This document shows, piece after piece, positions 1-9,259 of a stretch of DNA of 64,000 nt; position 1 is the first letter of the stretch, and the number at the start of each line of letters is the position of its first letter. The notes beneath the pieces were generated by a model. That model was not told where the DNA came from, did not search any database, and saw only the letters and a program-made list of their open reading frames with translations. This DNA is from Bradyrhizobium sp. CCGE-LA001 (GTDB taxonomy: Bacteria > Pseudomonadota > Alphaproteobacteria > Rhizobiales > Xanthobacteraceae), in the NCBI RefSeq assembly GCF_000296215.2, contig NZ_CP013949.1, forward strand, positions 6,317,501 to 6,381,500, given 5' to 3'. The translations under genes were made by a program, and so were the position numbers.

Positions 1-609
1 AAAGTCGGACAGAGGCTGGCCGGCACGGCGGTAGACTTCCCGATCTAAAACCAGTCGACGGCGCCCTGCGCGCTTCTCGCAGTGCTCCTTGATAAGCAAA
101 CCGCCCACCGGGACTTCTCCTTCGTGGGGTTCTGTCTCTCGGCAACTCCACCCGGCTTCCCCATATCGAGCTCTTACTATGAGTGCCAACAGATATGCTT
201 TCTTTCGCCAGAAGGGACGAGCGTTCGGATCCGTGTCGATCCGAATACCTTGCAACGCGCCAGTGCCGTCGACGAGGCCCGTCAGCAGCACGGGATGACC
301 GCCGAGCTTCGTACCCCGATAATTATCGCTGAGCACCGCCAGTGGATTGAGGTCGTCATTGAAGCGAAACGAGAGACTGTGCAAACCCGTTTGATCAGCG
401 GGACACGCTTGGAAGTCGTTCCAGCCAGCCAGCTTGGCTCCTTCTTTGCCGGCACAAGCAAGATTGATATACTCCTCAGGCGGGATGCTGGCGACCGACA
501 TCCCAATACTGAGGTCGCGCAAATCGGCGGCCTCCCCCGCATTGGCGCTACCGCGCGCGGTTAATAGGAGTAACAGTGGTAGCACCCAGACCGATGGTGT
601 TCGGGTCAT
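1..609 (-). CDS. secreted protein of unknown function, C-terminus cut by window edge
   Basis: Translating the minus strand from an ATG at 609 gives an open frame of 203 codons that runs off the left edge without a stop. It opens with a clear Sec signal peptide (MTRTPSVWVLPLLLLLTARG, followed by SANAG), so the product should be periplasmic. The ATG overlaps the stop of the cytochrome c gene by four bases (ATGA), which implies translational coupling and a shared role. Genes in this position behind a PQQ dehydrogenase and its cytochrome are often periplasmic helper proteins (MoxJ/XoxJ type). I do not see the substrate-binding-protein fold in this sequence, so that role is only an inference from context. 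A plus-strand ORF over the same region is rejected because this frame has the signal peptide and the coupling. Confidence 0.75.
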   Translation of the reverse strand, partial: MTRTPSVWVLPLLLLLTARGSANAGEAADLRDLSIGMSVASIPPEEYINLACAGKEGAKLAGWNDFQACPADQTGLHSLSFRFNDDLNPLAVLSDNYRGTKLGGHPVLLTGLVDGTGALQGIRIDTDPNARPFWRKKAYLLALIVRARYGEAGWSCRETEPHEGEVPVGGLLIKEHCEKRAGRRRLVLDREVYRRAGQPLSDF

Positions 610-1223
610 GGCTTCTTTTCCGTCTCGGTCGCCTGCGAGTTGATCGAGATGTTCTTGTAGACTTCGCAGGCCCGTGAGCCCTCTCCATAGAAGTCAGTGC
701 AGTCTTGATACCTTGGCGGCCCCTTCCCCTTGATACGCTTGAGAACATAGTCAACGACTTTCTCGATCTCCATCGCCCGGAGAGATGTCGCTGCATCCGG
801 AGGCAGATCCTTGCCGAGGTCTTGAGCCGTGATGCCTAAATAGCAGCGGTACTCCTTGTAGGCGTCACGATCAAAGTGCGGCATTCCCGTTCCTGGCCGT
901 CCACAATGGACGACCTCGACGATTTCATCGCGGGTGAGCTGTGTTGCTCGCAACGAGAGCGCTGCGCCACCATAACCGCCGCCTCCATCGCCATGCCATT
1001 TGTGGCAGCCGACGCAATTTGCTTTTTCGTAGATGCGCTGCCCTTCATCGAGCGCACGGTGCACTCCGTTGACAACCGGCCCCGGTACGGGTGTGCCACC
1101 TTCGCCCCGAGCCAAGTTTGATAGCGCGAGAAGCGCCAAGCAAATGCCTGCGATCAAGCTAATTGCGCCAAGGCGCAGCGCGCTCTTAGCCCTCTGATTC
1201 GCGCGCACAACTGTCAATTCCAT
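606..1223 (-). CDS. c-type cytochrome, likely electron acceptor of the PQQ dehydrogenase
   Basis: 205 residues. An N-terminal hydrophobic segment (about residues 17-40) serves as signal peptide or membrane anchor. The haem-binding motif CVGCH follows at about residue 70, and a Met in GTGMPHF is the probable sixth haem ligand. Extra cysteines occur near the C-terminus (YQDCTDF and SRACEVY). The gene lies 65 bp downstream of the PQQ dehydrogenase on the same strand, the arrangement of the moxFG/xoxFG/exaAB type, so it probably takes electrons from that enzyme in the periplasm. The ATG at 1223 has an A/G-rich leader immediately upstream but with almost no spacing, so a GTG a few codons downstream could be the true start. 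Confidence 0.85.
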   Translation of the reverse strand: MELTVVRANQRAKSALRLGAISLIAGICLALLALSNLARGEGGTPVPGPVVNGVHRALDEGQRIYEKANCVGCHKWHGDGGGGYGGAALSLRATQLTRDEIVEVVHCGRPGTGMPHFDRDAYKEYRCYLGITAQDLGKDLPPDAATSLRAMEIEKVVDYVLKRIKGKGPPRYQDCTDFYGEGSRACEVYKNISINSQATETEKKP

Positions 1224-1288
1224 TCCTTTTCTTTTGAACTATCGACGAAGTGGGGCGCACTGAAGCGCCCACTTCGCCAACCAGCGGA

Positions 1289-3076
1289 TCACAATGCGAA
1301 AACGTAAAGCATGGAGCCCGGGGGGACCTTCTCCAGGCCCTTTGTGGAATCAAGGTTCCACTTGTCCCATGCGCCGCCCAGCCCCACGAGAATCGCGATA
1401 TATTGCTTTCCGTCGACCGAGAACGTCATGGGTGGAGCGTTGACCCCGCCGCCCGTGTTGAACTCCCATAGCTTGTTGAGAGTCTTGGCATCGAGAGCGT
1501 AAAGCTCTCCGGAGGGATGGCCAGCGAATATCAACTCAGGAGTTGCAAGAAGCCCGCCCAGCATTGGATACTTGGTCTCATACTTTCCCGTGACCCTACC
1601 TGTGGTCGCGTCGATAGCTGTCACGCTTCCTGTTATGGGCATCTTCACGACTGGACCGCCCCCTGTGAAGAATTCACGAGCCTTCCAGTCGCCAGGTTTG
1701 GTCTCCTTGTTATCCAACTCGTCGCAGCTCTCGATGACCGGGATGTACCAGGTGTTCAGGTCCGGATGGTATGCGGTTGGCGGCCAGTTCTTGCCACCGT
1801 TATGTCCCGGACAAATGGTGACATGCGTGTTCTTCCGGTTCAGCGTAGCCTGAGGATCGTAGGTCTGCACGGGTTTGCCGGGATCATACTCAATCGGTTT
1901 CCCAGTCTCAGGGTTGATGCCCTTGGTCCAGGTTACCTTCTTCACGAACGGGGTGGCCCAAAGGAAGGAGCCGTCGGTACGGTCGAGCGCATAACCGAAG
2001 CCGTTGCGGTCGGCTTCAAGGACGACTTTGCGCGTCTTTCCATTGAACGTGAGGTCGACGAGAACTCTCTCCGCAACACTATCATAATCAAATGGATCAT
2101 TGGGTGTGTGCTGAAAGTGCCATTTGATCTTGCCGGTGTCTGGATCCAGCGCAAGGGTACTATCAGTATAAAGGTTATCGCCTTGACGGTATTCGGAATC
2201 GAAATCCGGTCCAGGATTTCCGACGCCCCAGTAGATCAAGTGAGTTTGCGGATCGTACGACCCAGTCACCCAAGTCGATCCGCCGCCCGTCTTCCACGCA
2301 TCATGACCATCCTTCCAGGTTTCGTTCCCCGGTTCACCCTTTGCCGGGATCGTATAGGTTCGCCACACTTCCTTTTGAGACTTCAGGTCGGTGGCAGCAA
2401 CCCAACCTCGGATACCGTACTCGGCACCCGCCACACCAGTGATGGCCATGTTCTTGACGATCAAAGGCGCGCCAGTGATCACCTCGCCCTTGTCGGGATC
2501 GGCCACTTCACGCTCCCAGGCGATTTTGCCATCGTCCTTATTGGTCACAACCAAACGCCCATCAAGGGTATGGGAGATCACAAAATTGTCCCATAGCGCA
2601 GCGCCTCGATTGTTGACGCCGCAACAAGCAATTGCGCCGGCCCAGTCGTGGTCGGTCTTCGGGTCCATTTTCCAGACCAGATTTCCGTTTCCGCCGTGAA
2701 GATCGATCTTGTAGACAGATCCCCATCCGTCGGTGACATACATGAATCCGTTCTCGACAATCGGAGTTCCTTCGAGGCCGCCGTGACTCCAAATGCCGCC
2801 ACCTTCGATACCGCCCAGCGCCATTGTCCAAGCAACGTGCAGCCCCTTGACGGTATTCCGATTGATCTGGCTCAGAGGTGAGTAACGCTGTGCCGTGTAG
2901 TCGCGGTGGTGATGCAGCCAGTTGCTCGTTTCCTGCGTCGCATTGAGAAGCCGCTTTTCGGTCGTCTCATCGGCAGCGGCCGCCGCACTGCCGAGGACCC
3001 CTGCCATTAGGCCAATTCCGACGATCACGCTAAAGGTCTCCCATACTCCAGCGCGCGCCCTGCTTACCTTGGACAT
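1289..3076 (-). CDS. PQQ-dependent alcohol dehydrogenase (methanol/ethanol family), lanthanide-type active site
   Basis: 595 residues, normal for the family. A signal peptide (about residues 1-36) sends it to the periplasm. The eight-bladed propeller is recognisable from repeated W-motifs such as GKIKWHF, GSFLWAT and NKLWEFN. The vicinal cysteines that form the disulfide over PQQ are present (AIACCGV, about residue 150). The active-site segment NDPFDYDS (about residues 325-332) has the catalytic Asp followed two positions later by a second Asp; in XoxF and PedH/ExaF enzymes this extra Asp ligates a lanthanide, whereas Ca-dependent MxaF and PedE have Ala or Ser. The start at 3076 is supported by GAGGAG upstream. 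The substrate (methanol, ethanol or another alcohol) cannot be read from the sequence. The gene is followed by cytochrome c and preceded by a broken 2Fe-2S gene whose end overlaps its start. Confidence 0.93.
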   Translation of the reverse strand: MSKVSRARAGVWETFSVIVGIGLMAGVLGSAAAAADETTEKRLLNATQETSNWLHHHRDYTAQRYSPLSQINRNTVKGLHVAWTMALGGIEGGGIWSHGGLEGTPIVENGFMYVTDGWGSVYKIDLHGGNGNLVWKMDPKTDHDWAGAIACCGVNNRGAALWDNFVISHTLDGRLVVTNKDDGKIAWEREVADPDKGEVITGAPLIVKNMAITGVAGAEYGIRGWVAATDLKSQKEVWRTYTIPAKGEPGNETWKDGHDAWKTGGGSTWVTGSYDPQTHLIYWGVGNPGPDFDSEYRQGDNLYTDSTLALDPDTGKIKWHFQHTPNDPFDYDSVAERVLVDLTFNGKTRKVVLEADRNGFGYALDRTDGSFLWATPFVKKVTWTKGINPETGKPIEYDPGKPVQTYDPQATLNRKNTHVTICPGHNGGKNWPPTAYHPDLNTWYIPVIESCDELDNKETKPGDWKAREFFTGGGPVVKMPITGSVTAIDATTGRVTGKYETKYPMLGGLLATPELIFAGHPSGELYALDAKTLNKLWEFNTGGGVNAPPMTFSVDGKQYIAILVGLGGAWDKWNLDSTKGLEKVPPGSMLYVFAL

Positions 3077-3572
3077 CCCTTCACTCCTCTAGTGGCCAAC
3101 AATTTTTGATGATTGTGCTCGAGCTCAATCGCCGCTCTAGGGCGCACCCCAGACTGGATCCGCTGGTAGCAACCACAGCGGCAGATATTTCCCGCCATTG
3201 CATGGCTGACCTGCTGATTGGAGGGATCGCTGATCTCAGCAAGGAGTGCAGCGGCCTGCATGATCAGTCCTGCCTGGCAATAACCGCATTGCGGGACGAG
3301 CTCCTCTCGCCATGCCCTTTGAACGGCGTGATTACCCTCTGCATCCAATCCTTCAATTGTGATGACTGGTTGCGTAACGTCACCGACGGCCGTGATGCAC
3401 GACGCGACTGCGTCACCGCCCACGTGGACCGTGCAGGCGCCGTACTGAGCATTCCGCAGCCATATTTCGCGCCGGTGAGCCCGATCACGCAGCGAAACTC
3501 CCACAGCAGCGGCCTATCCGAGGCCACGTCGACGGTGTATGATCTCTCCTTTATCGTAAGCTCAACACTCAT
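3064..3572 (-). pseudogene. 2Fe-2S small subunit of a molybdenum hydroxylase (isoquinoline/aldehyde oxidoreductase type), frameshifted
   Basis: Two overlapping frames make one protein of about 160 residues. The first frame (from the ATG at 3572, with AGGAGGT upstream) reads MSVELTIKERSYTVDV to LTGAKYGCG. The second continues as GACTVHVGGDAV to the C-terminus with PQCGYCQAG and NICRCGCYQR. They join if one base is restored within the first iron-sulfur loop near 3450, so a single-base deletion broke the gene. In the restored frame the loop reads AQYGAC where the family has AQCGAC, so one cluster cysteine is also Tyr. Loss of a ligand plus a frameshift points to real decay rather than a sequencing error. 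No large molybdopterin subunit is visible nearby. Confidence 0.8.
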
Positions 3573-3720
3573 CTCCAGACCTCCTCCAGATCCTGCGCCT
3601 GGTGGTTTGCAAGCCGAGCAAGCGACATCGTGGGCGACAGGTCAGCGCCGGCGCACAGCGCCTCCCCCGCTCCAAGACCTGCCGTCTCGCACCTATTCAG
3701 CAGCAAATCGGGTGAATGGG
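3570..3720 (-). pseudogene. possible C-terminal tail of a lost upstream gene
   Basis: A minus-strand frame reading GLGAGEALCAGADLSPTMSL and ending DLEEVWR stops with a TGA that overlaps the ATG of the 2Fe-2S remnant (ATGA). That is the geometry of a translationally coupled operon, so it may be the tail of a gene that once preceded it. I recognise no family in the tail, and the frame is unconvincing further upstream. Confidence 0.25.
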
Positions 3721-4506
3721 GAGCAGGACTCCTCGCTCGAACATCGATCGCTCCCGCACGGCGTTCGCGCCTGTCGTCTGCCCTCCCCTTTCCTTGTTTT
3801 AGTCGTCTCGGCTCTTCCGAAGATCGGAAGCGCCAGCTTTTTGTGATACAGAAGCAGCGGCTTACAATCGCGTTCCGCGCTGATCAAAATCCATCAACGG
3901 CAACTGATGAGGCCGGCGGGCTAAGATATCAGACGCGAGGGAGGCGCTTGGCGGGGTTGTCCTTAGGCGGGTGAGGACTTCGGTGGGCCAAGCGTGAGGA
4001 TCGGCATCAGTGATCCCGGGGGGACTAGGCGCCAAGCCCGGCAACAAACCCGCAAACCTCCAGTTGTGGCGGACGACTGCCCCGGCCCGGATCTTGCGCT
4101 CAGCAGGGTTGCACGACAAGAACCGTCCCCCGTCAGGGTCGCCCGTCAGACCGCCTCATCGGGTTAGGCGATAGACAATGGATTTGCGGCCTTAACTCTG
4201 GCCGAAGATCTTTGCACATCGCCGCGCAGCCTAAGCTTTCTTGCCACCATGAGCGGACGACTGCGTTCGTTGCGCATACGTAGCCGCTCCTGTGGCGTCA
4301 GCCCATGTCGCGCTTGATGATCGATTTGTCGCATCGGGGCGTTGGCGAGGCGGTCAAGATCGGAAACATTAGGTGCGCATGCGCCACGCCCGCACAGTTT
4401 GGCTCAACTCTGCTGCGTATTTTCCCGCGGTACATTCGCGATGATCTGCGCTGCAGATGGAACTTTCAAAGATGTTGATGACATCCGCTTGAATCGCGCG
4501 GCCGCT
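3721..4506. other. gene-poor interval
   Basis: About 790 bases in which no frame has a convincing start, ribosome binding site or family resemblance. An 85-codon minus-strand ORF at 3862-4119 is Pro/Arg-rich and looks non-coding. Confidence 0.4.
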
Positions 4507-5301
4507 CTACGTCACTCGCTCGAAGATAACGTTGATATCAGTCATTGCAGCAAGCCGATATGATCTGCATTCCATCAGATTGATAATTCGACCTCTGTTA
4601 CCCTTCAAAAAATGCTCACTCGGCTCGCACTGAATAATGCTCGGCCTGATGCGCTCGTAGTCAATGGCCTTGACGAGATCGTGATCCAGTCCTTCACAAT
4701 CGATCGACAAGAAATCAATTCTGTTGGCATAGGCATTCAAGAGCTCATTGATTCCAAGAGCGCTTACCTCGATCTGTTCTCGGATGCCTCCCAAGCCGTC
4801 GAAATCCCCGAAACTCGCAATATGCGCTTCATCCACTGAGGAAAGCTCATGCGCGTTTCCAATGATAAGCGTCGCAGACGGCCTCGGCGACGGCAAGACA
4901 ACTGATGGCACGAGAATGTCTTTCGGTCGCGCTGTCCTGATCAGTGCAGCCAATTCAGGATTGGGTTCGACCAAAACACCTCGCGCGCCTCTTTGGTACA
5001 TAAGATACGTACTCGAGGTAGAAATGGGGTGATTAGCGCCGATCTCGACATAGAACACACTGTCCCAGGTTCTCTGGCTTTTGCAGAGCCTTGCAGCCAT
5101 GATCCCTTCAACAATCACGTCTTCTCCGCCTTGTGCGTAGCTGACGGGAGCGAAGTGCTTGATCCGAGAGTTCGGAAGGTTCAGCCTATCGACCTCTCGG
5201 TTTATGGATTGATTTTCAAAATCGGACAACATGGGCGGGCTCACTCTCCAAAGCGGGTCTTGGGCAAGGCCGCCAGGACCGGTTTGCCCAAGACGGCTCA
5301 C
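4507..5301 (-). CDS. FkbM-family SAM-dependent methyltransferase
   Basis: 264 residues. The FkbM methyltransferase core is visible: the SAM-binding motif I segment FYVEIGANHP (about residue 85), the acidic end of beta-2 in GVLVEPNPELA, and the later DFLSIDCEGLDHDLV and IIQCEPSEH segments typical of the family. Members O-methylate sugars, lipids or small molecules, often in polysaccharide or nodulation-factor-like pathways; the substrate here is unknown. The called start is a GTG at 5301 with AAGGATCT upstream. An ATG at 5232 with GGAGAG further upstream is a good alternative and would remove a Gly/Pro-rich N-terminus. No neighbour belongs to a matching biosynthetic pathway, so it stands alone between gene-poor stretches. 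Confidence 0.85.
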   Translation of the reverse strand: MSRLGQTGPGGLAQDPLWRVSPPMLSDFENQSINREVDRLNLPNSRIKHFAPVSYAQGGEDVIVEGIMAARLCKSQRTWDSVFYVEIGANHPISTSSTYLMYQRGARGVLVEPNPELAALIRTARPKDILVPSVVLPSPRPSATLIIGNAHELSSVDEAHIASFGDFDGLGGIREQIEVSALGINELLNAYANRIDFLSIDCEGLDHDLVKAIDYERIRPSIIQCEPSEHFLKGNRGRIINLMECRSYRLAAMTDINVIFERVT

Positions 5302-6057
5302 AGATCCTTAGGCAATCGGTGTGCCACGTGTAGCTTTGATTCTCGCCTGCTTAAATGCTTGTGAGACAGAAATGTCTCATCGAATGGCTACTACACTTTG
5401 TAGAGCTCGTGACATTCACGCCATCAACCCAACTCCACGATCTGATAAATTTTAGGAGGACGATTTCATGCGCAATGACGACGTCACATTAAAGAACTCG
5501 CGACTGGTGCTTCAAAGACTGACATGCCGTTAAAGTCAACCTACAAGCGCAGCTAACACTTGACACTGGCTTGTCTGGATGTCGGGTACTCGTACCTTGC
5601 GTTCGCATGTCGATCTCGGGGAAGCGCGGGCGAGCGAGTTGCGGCTTCTTCAGCCGCCAGCGAGATGCGGCATGCTCTGGGCCTCGCAAACTGAGCTCTG
5701 GAGTTATTCTAGCTTACGAAGCGTCAGGTCGCCGCGACGGCACTTGGTATGGCGCATCCGACTTCGAAGGCGCTTCAAGGAATCGGACACGCGTTTGGAT
5801 TTTAGATCGGTGTTTGCGTCATGTATCGGAAGAACACGGAAGCCTAGCCCAGTCGCATCACGGCCGTCGGCGGCAAGCGGGACGTCTGTTTCTCGCGCGG
5901 TCTACATCAACGCCGACGGAAATAGCCGAGCACGGCTTGTACTAGACAGCCAAACAAATGACGCAACGTAAATTGCCCGCGCAGATACCATGGCGAACGG
6001 AATAGGGAGACCCAGGATGCCGCTGCAGGGAGCCAAAGCAATTACCAGATCTTCGCA
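5302..6057. other. gene-poor interval
   Basis: Overlapping short ORFs on both strands (for example 5579-5971 plus) show no ribosome binding site and no family resemblance. I see no gene here. Confidence 0.4.
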
Positions 6058-6088
6058 CGCTCGACGTTGGACCAGATAACGTCGAGCG
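6058..6088 (-). terminator. hairpin downstream of the porin gene
   Basis: A perfect 11-bp inverted repeat (CGCTCGACGTT / AACGTCGAGCG) with a 9-base loop lies 30 bases past the porin stop on the minus strand. There is no strong T-run after it, so it may act with Rho or only as a 3' stabilising hairpin. Confidence 0.55.
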
Positions 6089-6117
6089 CTTGAAGCTTGG
6101 AACGAGGAGCAAGCAGT

Positions 6118-7833
6118 TCAGTCAAATTTGTAGGAGGCCTGGAAAAATGTGCCCCATCGTTCCATGCGATAGTTCGAAGAAGAAGGCCCATAGGTTACAG
6201 GATAGGAGTTCTCCGCCTCGGCCGTGGTCTGGAGCAGCTTCCTTTGGTTTGGAGTCCACATCGCCCAATACCGGCCACCGATGCCAACGCTGACGTTCTT
6301 GGTGATAGAGTAGGATAGGGCTGCCTCGAGCTGCACACCACCGCCGCCACCACTCCCGCGTTGATCGTCGAAGGTCGTTGAATGGCGCAGCAGATGGTTG
6401 TCGCGCCCGCGAAAATCCGTCCATGGCAAGTAAGCGATGTCGGCATTTATGCGCCAGCGGTCTAGCAATGTGGTCTCGGCGCTGATGCCGACGCGCAGCG
6501 CATTCCAGTCAGTGTCTTGGCTGCCGATAATCCTTCTATCGCCCGGAGCGAGGCAAGGTGCCTTGGAGGAGACCGTCTGCACACATCCGATCGAGTCAGA
6601 CTTCTGGCCGTAGTAGCTCCAGCCCATGAACCCGCCAGCCTTGTAGGTGCTGCCGCGCAGGACATCGTAACCGGCATCGGCGGTATAATACGTGAACCTT
6701 CCGTTGCCCTGGCCTGATAGGTGGTTTTGATAAGCGAGCGGGTCCACGCCCCAATCTTCATTGTTGATTTTTCCGTCGTTGAAGCGCCCGAATCCGATAT
6801 TTCCCTTCAGGAAGATTCCCCAAGGGCTGTCCAGCCGCTCGAACAACTCACCGGAAATCCCATCAAGCCCATGATAAGTGAGCCTTGATATTAGATCAGT
6901 ACTCCCGACATCCCATTGAAACCTCCCCCGGCTCAACCACAGCCGTGTGCCGCCTTCCAGCGACCACCCGCCAGCAAGGCCACTGGGCGAGGCGCTGACG
7001 GTCGGCTTCTTTGCGTATAGCGGCGTATCTGGCTCTGGCGCCTGTGGGAGTGCGTCAAAATGGTAGTTCAGTCCAAGCTTTCCGATGTGATAGCTGCTGG
7101 ACAGGCCGGTCGTGTTGGCGGGGACGGTTGCGAACGGCGGATATTGCAGGGTCGGAGGAGTCGCAACACTTGGTCCGTTGAACTTCAGATAGTCGTACTC
7201 TAGGCTCAGGGACCATGCGTTCGTAAGTGCTTGCTCGACGCCTACGCCGATTGTGCCACCGACACGACCATAGGCGAAACGGGTGGAATTCTGTGGCGCC
7301 CGGCCAGATCGGTAAGTGCTGTCCTCAGCGAATTCGTTGTTGTTGGCGACAACGCCGCTATTGTTCTGCCACGCCAAGCCTCCCTTGAGATAAACAAGTG
7401 TTTGGCCATGCGGGCCGAACGCATACCCGAGGCGACCCGTTCCGGTAGCAAACACGCTTGGACCGGCGCTGCAGTTTGCGCTGATGACAGAGCTGGAGGC
7501 TGCAAGACAGGTGTTTGTACCGTCTGAGGCAGCGCGACTAGCATCCAGTTCAACGCCGAATACCCATCGTTCGTTCTGCCAGTTGTAACCGATCTGACCT
7601 CCCGCCAGAAACACGGGGGTTTGGACAACGTCTCCATAGAGCGACTTGCCATAGGGATCGCTGAATGATGTTTGCCCGTAACCCCCGCCGACGTGCCCAC
7701 CGATATATCCTCCGGTCCATCTCCAGACGGCGGTGGGGACATTTACCGCCCGCTTAAGATCGGTCGAATTGACGGCACCGCCTGCAACGAGCGCAGCTGT
7801 TGTGACGCCACAAAAAAGAAGTTGGGGTCGCAT
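6118..7833 (-). CDS. outer-membrane beta-barrel protein: Omp25-like barrel fused to a second barrel
   Basis: 571 residues. A short signal peptide (MRPQLLFCGVTTAALVAGG) is followed by an Omp25/RopB-like barrel (about residues 35-265) with the family's WTGGYIGGHVGGGYG opening, FGVELDAS strand and GRLGYAFG segment. A Pro-rich linker (about residues 265-285) leads to a second barrel-like half (about 290-571) with alternating aromatic strands, starting WSLEGGTRLWLSRG and ending in SYKFD. Single Omp25 proteins are about 230 residues, so this is roughly double the usual size, a domain arrangement common in Bradyrhizobium. The start at 7833 has GTGAGGAAG just upstream. The leader upstream of the gene and its first codons are duplicated in diverged form near 12.56-12.87 kb. 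Confidence 0.85.
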   Translation of the reverse strand: MRPQLLFCGVTTAALVAGGAVNSTDLKRAVNVPTAVWRWTGGYIGGHVGGGYGQTSFSDPYGKSLYGDVVQTPVFLAGGQIGYNWQNERWVFGVELDASRAASDGTNTCLAASSSVISANCSAGPSVFATGTGRLGYAFGPHGQTLVYLKGGLAWQNNSGVVANNNEFAEDSTYRSGRAPQNSTRFAYGRVGGTIGVGVEQALTNAWSLSLEYDYLKFNGPSVATPPTLQYPPFATVPANTTGLSSSYHIGKLGLNYHFDALPQAPEPDTPLYAKKPTVSASPSGLAGGWSLEGGTRLWLSRGRFQWDVGSTDLISRLTYHGLDGISGELFERLDSPWGIFLKGNIGFGRFNDGKINNEDWGVDPLAYQNHLSGQGNGRFTYYTADAGYDVLRGSTYKAGGFMGWSYYGQKSDSIGCVQTVSSKAPCLAPGDRRIIGSQDTDWNALRVGISAETTLLDRWRINADIAYLPWTDFRGRDNHLLRHSTTFDDQRGSGGGGGVQLEAALSYSITKNVSVGIGGRYWAMWTPNQRKLLQTTAEAENSYPVTYGPSSSNYRMERWGTFFQASYKFD

Positions 7834-9220
7834 TCTTCCTCACGTAGACAAAACGCGCGCCAAACTTGCAACGCCAACTCAATGGCTGGCGTTGTTGGCT
7901 CGCTTCCACGGCGCTTGTGGTGTGCAGGATTCGGACCAGCGGACGCACAGCGGCTTTCAATGGCGATGTTGTCTTCCCTACAAGATTGGTGCGTTTGAAA
8001 CTGGCCGCTCGTCTAAAGTCCGACACGCGACGCACGCTGCATGCCGGCTCGGACCGATTGATTGCTTGAATAATCTCTCGCAAGAGTCCTTCTCTTGCTC
8101 CACGCTCCTCGGCTGTCGTACGGCTTGGGCCGATGAGGCCTCATTAGCGCGGGCGATAAGCTCGCAGACGGTAAGGACGACGCAGACGCGTTCGGCGAGG
8201 CAGCCGACTACGCTCCTGGTTCGGGCCTCCTTTTTTGCGAGCCTTTGTGGAATTGTCGATCGGCGACGAGCGGTAATCTAGTCTCTTTGTGTTCTTCGGC
8301 GGTTTCTTCTCAAACCCTTCTCGTACTTGATCGGCAAGCGAAGGGCGTCGTCCCTTCGAGCTCCGCCTCGTTCTTTACCGCCGCAACAGCGACGATCGGC
8401 AGCTTCACCTCCTGCCAGCAACGGCTTCACCGGACCGTTCTCACTTCCCTTCCAGTGCCGAAAGCCAAGTCGGTTCAGGTCGAGAACCCTCCGACAAAGG
8501 ACCACACTTCCCATCCTCGCCGGTCATGTCGAGCTGGAAGCGGCTTAGCAGAAGACTGCCAGGAACAACCGAGGGAGACCTCGCAGTAAAGCTGGATGAC
8601 GAACTATTCGGCTTCGAACTACGCTACTGATCGAGGTCGAGTCCAGGAAGGTCTCCAGCTCAGCGACCGGGCCGTCTGCGCGGGGGTGACGCAAGGCATC
8701 GAGTCCTCTCATGTCTTCCTTGTTATACTTTCCTTGCTACCCTGATGATAGGTCTTCATTCTGCCTGCGGTTGCGCATCAATAGCGCGCTTTCGCAAGTC
8801 AGGCCATTTCTCGGCGGAGCTGGCTGCAACGTCTTATGATTATTTCTCTGTTCGGGAGAGACAAGAAATGGCTAACGCCGAGCCGGCGATGAAGAACTAT
8901 CCCGAATTATGTGCTTTTGAGCGTCGTGCTCATGGCGTGCCGGTGCTACACACTTTCTATGATTTAGCGCCTGTGTCTTCTGGCTTTAGCTCTGGCGTCA
9001 ACCCTGGTTCATCAGCAGTTTTTGACCGTGCCGACTAAGCTATAGGATCTAAATATCGATCTGTGGACGTCTTGGGAGCTAGGCTCGCGGGAAGCAGAGT
9101 TCCACTGAGTGGCGGCAACTGGATCAAGCCAGCAGGATCGTCAGCTACACCAGCCACTTGGCACGAGCGCGCTTAGAGTACCGGCTGCTGATCATCACGG
9201 TGCAAGTTCATGAAGAGATC
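7834..9220. other. long gene-poor interval with conserved porin leader
   Basis: The first ~240 bases (to about 8070) are the porin upstream region and are clearly similar to 12640-12870, so they probably contain its promoter and 5' leader. Beyond that I see no supported gene. A 97-codon plus-strand ORF at 8745-9038 has an internal ATG at 8869 but no good ribosome binding site and no recognisable family. Confidence 0.4.
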
Positions 9221-9221
9221 G

Positions 9222-9244
9222 ATGGCCGGGACGAGCCCGGCCAT
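9222..9244 (-). terminator. hairpin at the end of the M16 peptidase operon
   Basis: ATGGCCGGG and CCCGGCCAT form a perfect 9-bp stem with a 5-base loop, starting 16 bases after the stop of the second M16 gene on the minus strand. No T-run follows. Confidence 0.5.
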
Positions 9245-9259
9245 GAAGGGACGAGGTAG

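Noticed and set aside
1517..2596. 359-codon plus-strand ORF
   Set aside because: Antisense shadow of the PQQ dehydrogenase; no start signal or domain.
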